Shown: piece by piece, positions 1 through 7,960 of the stretch
How positions within the stretch are numbered: the stretch's first letter is position 1
Layout: the number at the start of each line of letters is the position of its first letter
IMG/VR virus record: IMGVR_UViG_3300035183_001290
Span: 1-42,918 of that record
DNA length: 42,918 nt
Origin: a virus
Strand: one strand, 5' to 3'
Program-made: the position numbers and the translations under genes
The notes under the pieces: generated by a model
The model's input: the letters and a program-made list of their open reading frames with translations, nothing else
Database searches by the model: none
Told to the model about the DNA's origin: nothing

Positions 1-777
1 CCGTCGATGTTGTCGTTGATAACGTTGTCCAGGTCAGTGGTGTCGCTGAACAACCGGTTCGGGTAGACAACGTTGTTCTGGTCAGTGGTGTCGTTGAGCA
101 ACCGGTTCGGGTAGACAACATTGTTCAAGTCAGTGGTGTCGCTGAGCAACCGGTTCGGGTAGACAACGTTGTCCAGGTCAGTGGTGTCGTTGATTTCGTT
201 CGACCCGTCGATGTTGTCGTTGATAACGTTGTTCAAGTCAGTGGTGTCGCTGAGCAACCTGTTCGGGTAGACAACGTTGTTCAAGTCAGTGGTGTCGTTG
301 ATTTCGTTCGACCTGTCGATGTAGTCGTTGACAACGTTGTCCAGGTCAGTGGTGTCGCTGAGCAACCGGTCCGAGTGGATGGGGTTGTTCAAGTCAGTGG
401 TGTTGCTGAGCAACCGGTCCGAGTGGATGGGGTTGTTCAGGTTAGTGGTGTCGTTGATTTCGTTCGACCTGTAGATGTCGTCGTTGATAACGTTGTCCGG
501 GTCAGTGGTGTTGCTGAACAGCCTGTTCGGGTAGACAACGTTGTCCAGGTCAGTGGTGTCGTTGATTTCGTTCGACCTGTTGATGTCATTGTTCAAAACC
601 CATCTAGCCCGACTATTTCCGGGGTTGTTCAAGTCAGTGGTGTTGCTGAGCAACCGGTCCGAGTGGATGGGGTTGTTCAGGTTAGTGGTGTCGTTGATTT
701 CGTTCGACCTGTAGATGTCGTCGTTGATAACGTTGTCCGGGTCAGTGGTGTTGCTGAACAGCCTGTTCGACTTAGTA
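1..777 (+). repeat. Coding tandem repeat array 1 (48/60-bp units, 108-bp composite)
   Basis: Near-identical in-frame direct repeats: a 48-bp unit (16 codons) alternates with a 60-bp unit (20 codons), with single substitutions between copies. Bases 381-529 and 621-769 are identical over 149 bp at a 240-bp offset, which points to recent duplication. A linker encoding NPSSPTISG (about 594-620) interrupts the array and recurs in array 2. Confidence 0.93.
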
Positions 778-1382
778 ATGTTGCGATTTCTCCTGGTGGA
801 GGTCTCCAAATTGAAGGGCGACCGTTAAATATCAGGGGGGCTTATACTGCGCCGTTTCGAATTATTCTTGGTTCCCAATTAACTTCTGGGGATATACTTT
901 CGTTTAGATATTTGGGACCTTCCGGAGTTTGTGTTGTTACACGCATTTATTTGGGGGTAGTGACGACTGCCGGCTTTGGAACATCATCAACACTTTTTAT
1001 GGCTCTTCGACGTTATACTAACTGGACGACTAACGATTCTGGGTTTGGGGCGGTTAGTACTTATTTGACGAAAAAGTCGCCGTCGTATCCAGGGTCCAAT
1101 GTGTTCACTTTGCATACACAAACAGCAAACACACCGCTTACACAGGGAACTAGTACATTTGTTGGCGATATTTCTCCTGTAGAGGTTGTTATACCTGCCA
1201 GCACGGTAGCCAATCTTTTTCCCTTGTCAGAAGTTTTTGCATCAGGGGGCGCTTCTGGAGATCACCCACTAATTTTTAATCCGAATGAAGGACTTCGCCT
1301 TTTTACTGGTGGTACTAATGGTGGCAGCGGAACATTTGAAGTTTTCGGCGTCATACATTACTTTGAAGCGTCGCAATGGTGA
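1..1382 (+). CDS. Repeat-containing tail fibre / virion surface protein (5' partial)
   Basis: The frame (codons from base 3) is open from the window edge to TGA at 1380-1382, so the gene starts upstream; the GTG at 375 lies inside a repeat and is not a credible start. About 260 residues are a repeat array alternating a 16-residue unit (VVQVSGVAEQPVRVDN) and a 20-residue unit (VVQVSGVVDFVRPVDVVVDN), with 14 VSGV cores visible. A non-repetitive domain of roughly 200 residues follows, rich in G, T, S and aromatics and ending FEVFGVIHYFEASQW. A valine-rich short repeat followed by a globular C-terminus fits a fibrous beta-rich shaft with a terminal head domain. The next gene carries the same repeats. 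The family is not recognised; the fibre role is inferred from architecture and from lying in a phage structural region. Confidence 0.7.
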   Translation, partial: VDVVVDNVVQVSGVAEQPVRVDNVVLVSGVVEQPVRVDNIVQVSGVAEQPVRVDNVVQVSGVVDFVRPVDVVVDNVVQVSGVAEQPVRVDNVVQVSGVVDFVRPVDVVVDNVVQVSGVAEQPVRVDGVVQVSGVAEQPVRVDGVVQVSGVVDFVRPVDVVVDNVVRVSGVAEQPVRVDNVVQVSGVVDFVRPVDVIVQNPSSPTISGVVQVSGVAEQPVRVDGVVQVSGVVDFVRPVDVVVDNVVRVSGVAEQPVRLSNVAISPGGGLQIEGRPLNIRGAYTAPFRIILGSQLTSGDILSFRYLGPSGVCVVTRIYLGVVTTAGFGTSSTLFMALRRYTNWTTNDSGFGAVSTYLTKKSPSYPGSNVFTLHTQTANTPLTQGTSTFVGDISPVEVVIPASTVANLFPLSEVFASGGASGDHPLIFNPNEGLRLFTGGTNGGSGTFEVFGVIHYFEASQW

Positions 1383-1424
1383 TTCCATATTTACTATTAA
1401 TTAGGTCAAATTATTGAAATCATC

Positions 1425-2885
1425 ATGGCTTTTCAACACAAGCTTCCCGCTATTCCGCCTCAGCCATTTTTGGCTAATGGCACGGTTGATGGTCAAGTCA
1501 GCATTGCCCAGCCTGGGTTATTCAAGGTTGGTCAAAATATTGTCATTGGATCATCTTTTTTACCATCGCTCAAAGCAGCAATAAAACGGATCGACTCGGG
1601 CATCATTTTTGTTGGACCTATTGATAATAATCCAGATAGTCGCTTGGATATTTCTGCTTATGGAGCTGGGAGTTCATTTATTTTCGCCAATGAACAACTT
1701 CGACCGTTTATTCCAAAAGACGAATTAATCCCGAATTTTCGTTTAGAAGATTACGAATTTGAAGAAGAACCTGTAGTCGCCCGTCGATCTATCCTTGTCG
1801 ACGCTGAAGGTGAGAAAATTGGTGTGGTTGTGGTGTCTGGTGTTCGGCGTTTGGCAGTCGATACCAGTGTTTCGATCCCCTCAGTCACGATCACACAGAG
1901 TGGTATTCAGAATGTACATGTCGATAATGTTGTCCAGGTCAGTGGTGTCGCTGAACAGCCTGTTCGGGTAGACAACATTGTCCAGGTCAGTGGTATTGTT
2001 GATTTCGTTCGACCTGTTGATGTTGTTGTTCAAAACCCATCTAGTCCGACTATTTCCGGGGTTGTCCAGGTCAGTGGTGTCGCTGAGCAACCGGTCCGAG
2101 TGGATGGGGTTGTCCAGGTCAGTGGCGTCGTTGATTTCGTTCGACCTGTCGATGTCGTCGTTGACAACGTTGTTCAAGTCAGTGGCGTCGCTGAACAGCC
2201 GGTCCGAGTGGATGGGGTTGTTCAGGTCAGTGGTGTCGTTGATTTCGTTCGACCTGTCGATGTCGTCGTTGACAACGTTGTTCAAGTCAGTGGTGTTGCT
2301 GAGCAACCTGTTCGGGTAGACAACATTGTCCAGGTCAGTGGTGTCGTTGATTTCGTTCGACCTGTAGATGTCGTCGTTGACAACGTTGTTCAAGTCAGTG
2401 GTGTTGCTGAACAGCCAGTCCGAGTGGATGGAGTTGTTCATGTCAGTGGTGTCGTTGATTTCGTTCGACCTGTCGATGTTGTTGTTGATAATGTTGTCCA
2501 GGTCAGTGGTGTTGCTGAACAGCCTGTTCGGGTAGACAATATTGTTCAAGTCAGTGGTATCGTTGGTGTCATACAGCCGGTTCAGACGACTGTTAGCGGA
2601 GTAGTAGCTGTTTCTGGTGTTGCTACACAAACAGTATTTTATAATAGGCAATGGTTAGATGTTGAAAGTTTAGAACGGCAAACGTCTATTCGAATTGATT
2701 ATTCAGGAATAAGTCCAATATTTATTGGTGAGGCACCGCCGGGATCGTCGACTTCGGCTCCTGTCTGGCGAATTCGTCAAATTGTATATGTTCCTGGTCC
2801 GAATCCAAGTCAAATAATTTGGGCGGACGGAGACACAAATTTTGACAACATTTGGGATAATCGAGCGTCGCTGAGTTATAGTTAA
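1425..2885 (+). CDS. Repeat-containing tail fibre / virion surface protein
   Basis: 486 residues from ATG 1425 to TAA 2885; the upstream ribosome binding site is weak. Residues 1-140 are non-repetitive and may be the virion-attachment part. Residues about 140-395 are the same valine-rich array as in the preceding gene, with at least 12 VSGV/VSGI cores and one NPSSPTISG linker. The last 75 residues form a small domain with GEAPPGSSTSAPVWRI and a terminal DNIWDNRASLSYS, an ending I associate with small beta-rich phage virion proteins. The stop overlaps the next start by one base. Role (fibre or decoration) is inferred; the partner it attaches to is unknown. The array is open in several other frames on both strands, but those are by-products of the repeat composition. 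Confidence 0.75.
   Translation: MAFQHKLPAIPPQPFLANGTVDGQVSIAQPGLFKVGQNIVIGSSFLPSLKAAIKRIDSGIIFVGPIDNNPDSRLDISAYGAGSSFIFANEQLRPFIPKDELIPNFRLEDYEFEEEPVVARRSILVDAEGEKIGVVVVSGVRRLAVDTSVSIPSVTITQSGIQNVHVDNVVQVSGVAEQPVRVDNIVQVSGIVDFVRPVDVVVQNPSSPTISGVVQVSGVAEQPVRVDGVVQVSGVVDFVRPVDVVVDNVVQVSGVAEQPVRVDGVVQVSGVVDFVRPVDVVVDNVVQVSGVAEQPVRVDNIVQVSGVVDFVRPVDVVVDNVVQVSGVAEQPVRVDGVVHVSGVVDFVRPVDVVVDNVVQVSGVAEQPVRVDNIVQVSGIVGVIQPVQTTVSGVVAVSGVATQTVFYNRQWLDVESLERQTSIRIDYSGISPIFIGEAPPGSSTSAPVWRIRQIVYVPGPNPSQIIWADGDTNFDNIWDNRASLSYS
1920..2566 (+). repeat. Coding tandem repeat array 2, homologous to array 1
   Basis: Same 48/60-bp alternating unit as at 1-777, including the NPSSPTISG linker (about 2031-2057). 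The last units decay toward 2640 (VSGIVGVIQPV, then VSGVATQTV). Two long, highly similar direct arrays only about 1.1 kb apart make a good substrate for recombination that could change fibre length or swap end domains. Confidence 0.92.
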
Positions 2886-4069
2886 TGATGGCGTATACAT
2901 TTAATCCTTTTACCAGTAATCTAGATTTTTTTAAAAGCGAACAAGAGCTAGATCCAACGCTTATTCCTACCGATCCCCGATATTTTCTTCTTGCTGGTCG
3001 TCCTGGAGGTCAAATCGGGGCTGGAGGGACTTCAACGAGTGATTCGCTGACTTTTCAGGCGAACGCGCAGCCCTTTGCGTCCGGGAACACAGGACGGATT
3101 CGGTTCTTAGAACGTATTAAGCCGTTAGATGCTGATATTACATTTGCTACGAACGGGACGGTAAATGCGATTGAGTTTACTGGACGGACATATACTTTAT
3201 CTTCAACCGCGGCATTTATTCGTGGGCTTTCTTTCGAGAATGAGCTTCGGTACACGACTCAGCCAGCTTTTGGTGTCACACCTCCATTGCTCAATTTCTC
3301 CTCAGTAATTCGCGCCGTGGGTTCAATGACACTAACGTCAACGCCGACATTCACAAGCCAGCCAAACTTCACCGCCGACGGTGGGGTCTGGACGATGCCG
3401 AATAGTATCGCGCCGTTTTTTGACAATCCGTCCTTTAGTGTCGCGAATTCCGGCAGTTTCGCCTCGACCTCATCGTATCCAAGCATCCGACTTCAGTGTA
3501 CCGTCAACACGGGCGTCACGCTCAACGAGCGCGTTGGTTTGCTTTTCACCGACGCGGGCGGGGCCGGCGCAATCGCCACGCAGGTCGGCGTAGACATCCA
3601 GGCTCTTACGAAGGGCAGTACCGCCAACATTTCCCTGCGCTCCGTCGGTGCTAGTGTGCAGATGCAGCACGCTGGCCCTGCCGTTTTCGGCGCAACCGGA
3701 AGCCCGAATGCGAATCTCATGATGGATGTAAACGGCGGGCTTGCAGTGCGCGGTACGAGTATCACGTTGGCGAACGGCACCAATACCGCGGTCAACGTCG
3801 GCAATCGCTCGCTGGTCGATGTGACTGGACCGACGGCGGCCTTCACCATTGCTGGCATCGCTGGCGGCGTCAATGGCAAGCTCTTGATCATCGTGAACCG
3901 CACGACGCAGAATATGACTATCGCGCATGAGTCTACGAGCGAGACGACAACGGCGAACAGAATCAACACATCAACGGCAGCGAACGTTACCACAACTGGT
4001 GCCGGATACGTGACGCTGGTCTACTCGGCAGTGGCATCGCGCTGGTTGCTCCTTGCCTCCCAGCTCTGA
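2885..4069 (+). CDS. Phage virion protein, tail fibre-like
   Basis: 394 residues starting ATG ATG at 2885/2888, overlapping the upstream stop (TAATG). The N-terminus MAYTFNPFTSNLDFF is of a kind common at the start of small phage structural proteins and may be a virion-binding peptide. The middle is Thr/Ser/Asn-rich beta-type sequence. The last 65 residues (GKLLIIVNRT to GAGYVTLVYSAVASRWLLLASQL) resemble a C-terminal domain found in many phage fibre or appendage proteins. DNA composition changes inside the gene: the first about 400 bases are like the neighbours, while about 3300-4069 is much richer in G+C (42 of 60 bases at 3541-3600), so the C-terminal part looks separately acquired. Function is inferred. 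Confidence 0.7.
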   Translation: MMAYTFNPFTSNLDFFKSEQELDPTLIPTDPRYFLLAGRPGGQIGAGGTSTSDSLTFQANAQPFASGNTGRIRFLERIKPLDADITFATNGTVNAIEFTGRTYTLSSTAAFIRGLSFENELRYTTQPAFGVTPPLLNFSSVIRAVGSMTLTSTPTFTSQPNFTADGGVWTMPNSIAPFFDNPSFSVANSGSFASTSSYPSIRLQCTVNTGVTLNERVGLLFTDAGGAGAIATQVGVDIQALTKGSTANISLRSVGASVQMQHAGPAVFGATGSPNANLMMDVNGGLAVRGTSITLANGTNTAVNVGNRSLVDVTGPTAAFTIAGIAGGVNGKLLIIVNRTTQNMTIAHESTSETTTANRINTSTAANVTTTGAGYVTLVYSAVASRWLLLASQL

Positions 4070-4120
4070 TGGCGCTTGCTGCGGCACTCTGAACGAATTG
4101 CTCAATAGTGAGGAATTAAT

Positions 4121-4402
4121 ATGGCACAGTTAACGACTTCGCAATTAGTGATTCTTGAACAGGCAATTAGAGGATATTTGCAGGATCATAATCAGGATCC
4201 CGCGCCGATGGCAACATTGCTTACACTTCCCATTTCACAGGTGTCGCAATTGTTACAACCCTATGTCCAGCAACAGGAACAGGCATATCAAAACACAGTC
4301 GCTGCGCTCCCACAAATGCGTGCTCAACAGGACGCTGTCCTTGCCGCCCAAGGCGCAGATATTGCTGCGGTATTGACAGCAATCAGCAATGGAAGCCTTT
4401 AA
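4121..4402 (+). CDS. Small hypothetical protein, Gln/Ala-rich, helical
   Basis: 93 residues from ATG 4121 with a good ribosome binding site (GAGG about 8 bases upstream). The sequence is Gln- and Ala-rich and predicted mostly helical (MAQLTTSQLVILEQAIRG at the start; QQQEQAYQNTVAALPQM in the middle), ending DIAAVLTAISNGSL. No known family recognised. It sits between fibre-like genes and the head module; a small virion component or assembly factor is possible but unsupported beyond position. Confidence 0.65.
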   Translation: MAQLTTSQLVILEQAIRGYLQDHNQDPAPMATLLTLPISQVSQLLQPYVQQQEQAYQNTVAALPQMRAQQDAVLAAQGADIAAVLTAISNGSL

Positions 4403-4442
4403 CGATACAGACATATATGACCTTTGATCAACACGTGCTTTT

Positions 4443-4634
4443 ATGAAAATTGTGGATATTTACAAAAGGAAAGAAGAATTAATAAAAGAGTTGCAGAGCG
4501 TAATGGAACAATTAAACGTGTATACTCAGGCGAAATTTCGTTTGGAAGGGGCGATTGGCATTCTCAATGAAATTATTGACAATGAAGATGTTTCAAAAAA
4601 AGAGCCAAAATCTGGTACAAAAAAGACAGAATAA
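4443..4634 (+). CDS. Small hypothetical coiled-coil protein
   Basis: 63 residues from ATG 4443. Charged heptad-like sequence (KRKEELIKELQSVMEQLNVY) predicts a short coiled coil, followed by a hydrophobic helix (LEGAIGILNEIIDN) and a Lys/Glu-rich tail. No family recognised. Similar small coiled-coil proteins are common next to phage head assembly genes, but no specific role can be assigned. Confidence 0.6.
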   Translation: MKIVDIYKRKEELIKELQSVMEQLNVYTQAKFRLEGAIGILNEIIDNEDVSKKEPKSGTKKTE

Positions 4635-4702
4635 GAATGTTCTCGGGGCAGTAGCGAGTTATAAATTGTTGAAACGGTTTGTTAAAAAGAGTTGATAATA
4701 AT

Positions 4703-4918
4703 ATGTTTACCAAAAGAATCGCCGCAGAACACGCGCATATCGTAGATCCCGAGAAGGGAAAAATTGCTCGAATATTTAAAAAACTAGGAAAATCAGAAGC
4801 TACGGAGCTTGAACTTTTGCGTGCGGCCAAAGACATGGGTCTACAATTAACCGGTCTTCGCACGTATTGTGAAATAGATGCGAATGGTCTTTTGCGTCCG
4901 AAGCAGTGGAGTGAATAA
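4703..4918 (+). CDS. Small hypothetical protein upstream of prohead protease
   Basis: 71 residues. ATG 4703 (MFTKRIAAEHAHI) is preferred over an in-frame TTG at 4679 because AAAGAG lies upstream and the TTG has no clear site. The stop TAA (4916-4918) overlaps the ATG of the protease gene by one base, so translation is probably coupled. The sequence is basic and helical in its first half (EKGKIARIFKKLGKSEATELELLRAAKDMG). No family recognised; its coupling to the protease/scaffold gene suggests a head-assembly role by position only. Confidence 0.6.
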   Translation: MFTKRIAAEHAHIVDPEKGKIARIFKKLGKSEATELELLRAAKDMGLQLTGLRTYCEIDANGLLRPKQWSE

Positions 4919-7101
4919 TGTTTATTAAGACGGCACAAATATCTGTAGAGACTGTTTTGGATAAAAATACATTTGAGAAAAGGCATGCTGCCAAGAAAAT
5001 TGTGGAATACGATCCAGAATTCGTGTATGTCGCCGTGCGCGCATTAACGGCAGACAAACCGAATAGTAACGGTGATTGTTTTCCGCACGACGAATTGATT
5101 CGGATTGATCCGATTTTGCATCGTCCGGTTTATGCATCATTTATTGGGAAAGGTGTGTACATTAATCATCGTCACACGGATGATCCAACACAGGCGAAAG
5201 GAATTGTCCTTGACGCACGGTATGTCACTGCCAACGAAAATGACAAATATGTTGAACTATTACTAGCAATTGATAAGAAGCGTGACCCAGTTTTTGCTTC
5301 GAATGTTGAGCGGGGAATTATTAATAAATTTAGCATGGGGGCGTCCGTGCAATTTACGAAATGTTCCGTGTGTGGAAATGAAGCTCGTCGGAAGGAAGAT
5401 TTCTGTGATCATATTGCGAAATTTAAGATGCGGGAATGTGTCGCGCCGGATGGGACGAAAAAACTCGCTTTTGAGAAATGTTACGGGGTGACATATAACG
5501 AAATTTCCGCAGTATCAGATCCCGCTGATGAAACGGCACAGATTTTGGCAAAAATTGCTTCTACGAAACAGGGAAAAAGCGCTATCGAGAAAGAAAATAG
5601 CGTAAATTTGTCGCATGGAACAGTTGTATTATTGAACGAGATTAATGCTCGCCTAAAGAGCGTGGAGGCTGCCGTAATGCAGAAAGCTGCTCAGAAGAAG
5701 ATTGCTCAACCGCTTGAGCCTGAAAAGCCCCTCGGTGAGGAAACTCCCGATGCGGCTGTCGAAATCGAAGAGTCAATGCCGGAAGGGACGGAGCAACTCA
5801 TCCAAGTCCTTGATGCCATTAAGGAATTTGCTGAGGGCAAGATGCCGGCCGCTGATTTGGTTGAGACTTTGGAAGCATCAGGACTCGGTCCAGAGAAAGC
5901 TCCAGGAGAGCTTCCGCCTGGGGCTCAAGCAGGCGAGCCGCAGCCGCCAGCAACGGACATGGCTCCACAGGCATCTGCTCGCCGAGAATCTTTTAGTGCG
6001 CTCGTGGATAAGTTGGCACAAGAATATGCGAACAAAATGCAGAGGAGAGAAGCAGCAATGGTAACAAAGAACGCGGATAGTAAGAGCCCAAAGGTCGAGA
6101 AGGGGCAGTATCCTCATTATAATGTTCAGGACGATCCACCGCAGAGTGAGTCGAGTGTGTCTAAGTACAAGACACACAAGAGCCGTCCCGCGAGTGATTT
6201 CGATAGTGATGCCAAAGAATATGCAAAGATGTGGAATATTAGTGCGGAGTTTAAGCCACATGCCGACAAGCGGGAAGCGGCATGGGTTGTGTCTGATGGG
6301 GATACGCCACTCTTCAAAGTAACCGGCGCAGGGGCCTGGGAAGACATGCTCGATGAGAAGTGGGCGGAGTTTTCCAGTCGGGAGTACGGTGAAAATCTCG
6401 TCCGCGCTATCTTCGAGGATGGTCTTGAAAAGACTATGGAAGAGGTTAATGCCGAGCCTATTTCTGCACCAGCATCGGCGCCAACGACCGCGAGAGCAGA
6501 ACTCGATGAGAAATTGATTAAGGCGGCTGAGGCGAAGGCTGAGGATTTGGCAAATGAGAAGGTCGCCGAGTTCAAGACGCGGTTCCTTGAAGGCTTGAAA
6601 GTCGCTTTTGAATTGCAGAATAAGAACGTGATTGACAATCCCATTAAGGCGGCGGCGTATGAGGTGTTGACGGCGGCTGGGCATGATGGGTCGCTTGCTG
6701 AGAAGATCGCAGACGCGGAAATTGTCCAGACGCATTTTGATGAGGCGATGAAGGAAGCCCTTCGGTATTCAGAAATGACGCCGGAGGCATTTGAGGAAGT
6801 GAAGGCCCACGTAAAGTCTCTTCCTTCGACGCGGGTAGTCGAAGCTCAGGAGAAAGGGGTAAAGGACGAGGAATTAGCAAATATTGTTGCTGATGTTACG
6901 CGTGAAGCGATGAGCAAGCGTGCGGCAGTAAATGTCGGGGGTCTCCGTCCTTCGACAAGTGACGATATTGTAAAATCTCGTGATGACCGGCTTCGTGCCG
7001 CTGTCCGTTCCGGAATTTCGAAAACGGCAAATACGAGTCCGATTCGACCTCCGGTGTCTACACTCCGACGAGTTCGTGGCGGCGTAGTGGCCAGGATGTA
7101 A
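4918..7101 (+). CDS. Prohead maturation protease fused to a scaffold-like domain
   Basis: 727 residues. The first about 210 residues look like a herpes-assemblin-fold prohead protease: NSNGDCFPHDEL, then candidate catalytic His in YINHRHTDDP (H84/H86), candidate Ser in NKFSMGASV (S139), then NEISAVSDPAD, a pattern I associate with phage prohead proteases. A zinc-finger-like insert (C149, C152, C163, H165) lies just after the candidate serine. Residues about 230-690 are Ala/Glu/Lys-rich and helical, as in internal scaffolds; the C-terminus (about 690-727) is basic, ending RVRGGVVARM. The protein probably both scaffolds the prohead and cleaves head proteins, then releases the scaffold. Decoration and major capsid genes follow directly. 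Protease assignment is fairly firm; the scaffold role is inferred from length, composition and the position before the capsid gene. Confidence 0.83.
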   Translation: MFIKTAQISVETVLDKNTFEKRHAAKKIVEYDPEFVYVAVRALTADKPNSNGDCFPHDELIRIDPILHRPVYASFIGKGVYINHRHTDDPTQAKGIVLDARYVTANENDKYVELLLAIDKKRDPVFASNVERGIINKFSMGASVQFTKCSVCGNEARRKEDFCDHIAKFKMRECVAPDGTKKLAFEKCYGVTYNEISAVSDPADETAQILAKIASTKQGKSAIEKENSVNLSHGTVVLLNEINARLKSVEAAVMQKAAQKKIAQPLEPEKPLGEETPDAAVEIEESMPEGTEQLIQVLDAIKEFAEGKMPAADLVETLEASGLGPEKAPGELPPGAQAGEPQPPATDMAPQASARRESFSALVDKLAQEYANKMQRREAAMVTKNADSKSPKVEKGQYPHYNVQDDPPQSESSVSKYKTHKSRPASDFDSDAKEYAKMWNISAEFKPHADKREAAWVVSDGDTPLFKVTGAGAWEDMLDEKWAEFSSREYGENLVRAIFEDGLEKTMEEVNAEPISAPASAPTTARAELDEKLIKAAEAKAEDLANEKVAEFKTRFLEGLKVAFELQNKNVIDNPIKAAAYEVLTAAGHDGSLAEKIADAEIVQTHFDEAMKEALRYSEMTPEAFEEVKAHVKSLPSTRVVEAQEKGVKDEELANIVADVTREAMSKRAAVNVGGLRPSTSDDIVKSRDDRLRAAVRSGISKTANTSPIRPPVSTLRRVRGGVVARM

Positions 7102-7170
7102 TAAAACAGTGAGTAAATTTTTAAAAGAAAATAGTTTATAGAATAGAGCAACATCAGGAGGATTTGAGAA

Positions 7171-7920
7171 ATGGCACTAAAGGTGATTACACCGAGCTTT
7201 AACACGGGTGGGACGGGGGTCGGTGCGAACGATTACCGTTCCGGCATGGTCGCAGCTCTTGATGCCAACGGGCTTGCGGTACTTGCAGGCACCGAAGCAA
7301 CAGCAACGACCAATGGTCCGATGAATAAGGCTGTTGGAATCTTTGGCGAGGACCGGATTACGCAGACCTTGCAGCAGACCACGCAAGCGTTTGAGGAAGT
7401 TACGGTTACTTCTGGTGTTGCGGTTGCCTTGGCCCACAATGCGATTGTGTCAGGTTCTCAGCTCGTGGTGCGCAAGGACACGGGTCAGCCGCAGGTCGTT
7501 AACGTCAATTACACGATGGATTTCGTCAATGGGACGTTGACGAGCGTGAATATCCCGAGCGGAACTGTAGTCCAGGTCACGTATACCTTCCAGCTCAATG
7601 ATCAGAGTGAGAAGGATTTCCGTGGCGTGAATTTCAAGGGATCCGTTGATGAGACCGCCGGGAGCCACAAGGCAACGATTTGGAAAGGCTACGGTGAGTT
7701 TGATACGGATCAGTTCGTGACTTCGCAGTCGTATGCGGTAGGTGATATCCTCCGCTATACCCATAGCTCGCATCCGATGGGGGCTGGGTTGTTCACGAAT
7801 GAGGCGGCGGGGAGCACGGTCGTGGCGATTGCCGTTGGTCGGTGTCGGAAGGTCCCGACGGCTGCCGATCCATTCCTTGGTGTGGAGTGGCTTGGTCCGA
7901 AGGCGGATGCTACACCGTAA
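7171..7920 (+). CDS. Probable head decoration / structural protein
   Basis: 249 residues from ATG 7171, with a strong ribosome binding site (AGGAGG at 7158-7163). The N-terminus is Gly/Thr/Ala-rich (NTGGTGVGANDYRSGMVAALD). The middle holds a beta-rich segment (VVRKDTGQPQVVNVNYTMD, then a run of V/T strands to VVQVTYTFQLN). The C-terminal half has GYGEFDTDQF and a final GVEWLGPKA. It lies between the prohead protease and the major capsid gene, the usual place for a capsid stabilisation or decoration protein. The family is not firmly recognised; a virion role is very likely, the exact location on the head is inferred. Confidence 0.65.
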   Translation: MALKVITPSFNTGGTGVGANDYRSGMVAALDANGLAVLAGTEATATTNGPMNKAVGIFGEDRITQTLQQTTQAFEEVTVTSGVAVALAHNAIVSGSQLVVRKDTGQPQVVNVNYTMDFVNGTLTSVNIPSGTVVQVTYTFQLNDQSEKDFRGVNFKGSVDETAGSHKATIWKGYGEFDTDQFVTSQSYAVGDILRYTHSSHPMGAGLFTNEAAGSTVVAIAVGRCRKVPTAADPFLGVEWLGPKADATP

Positions 7921-7960
7921 TTAAGAAATTATTAGGACGAGTACGGGAGGTAATTAAGAG

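Noticed and set aside
1881-2651. A 256-residue minus-strand open frame over repeat array 2, and a 113-residue plus-strand frame at 1978-2319.
   Set aside because: Both are low-complexity mirrors of the repeats, without ribosome binding sites; the repeat simply lacks stops in several frames.
3470-3993. Long minus-strand frames opposite the GC-rich part of the fibre gene.
   Set aside because: High GC removes stop codons on the opposite strand; no ribosome binding site and no recognisable protein.
4668-4699. TTGAAA and GATAAT before the gene at 4703 as a promoter.
   Set aside because: Spacing is 19 bases and the implied transcript start falls inside the start codon.
5878-6735. A 285-residue minus-strand frame opposite the protease/scaffold gene.
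   Set aside because: Shadow of the Ala/Glu-rich coding region; no domain, no ribosome binding site, and the plus-strand gene is well supported.
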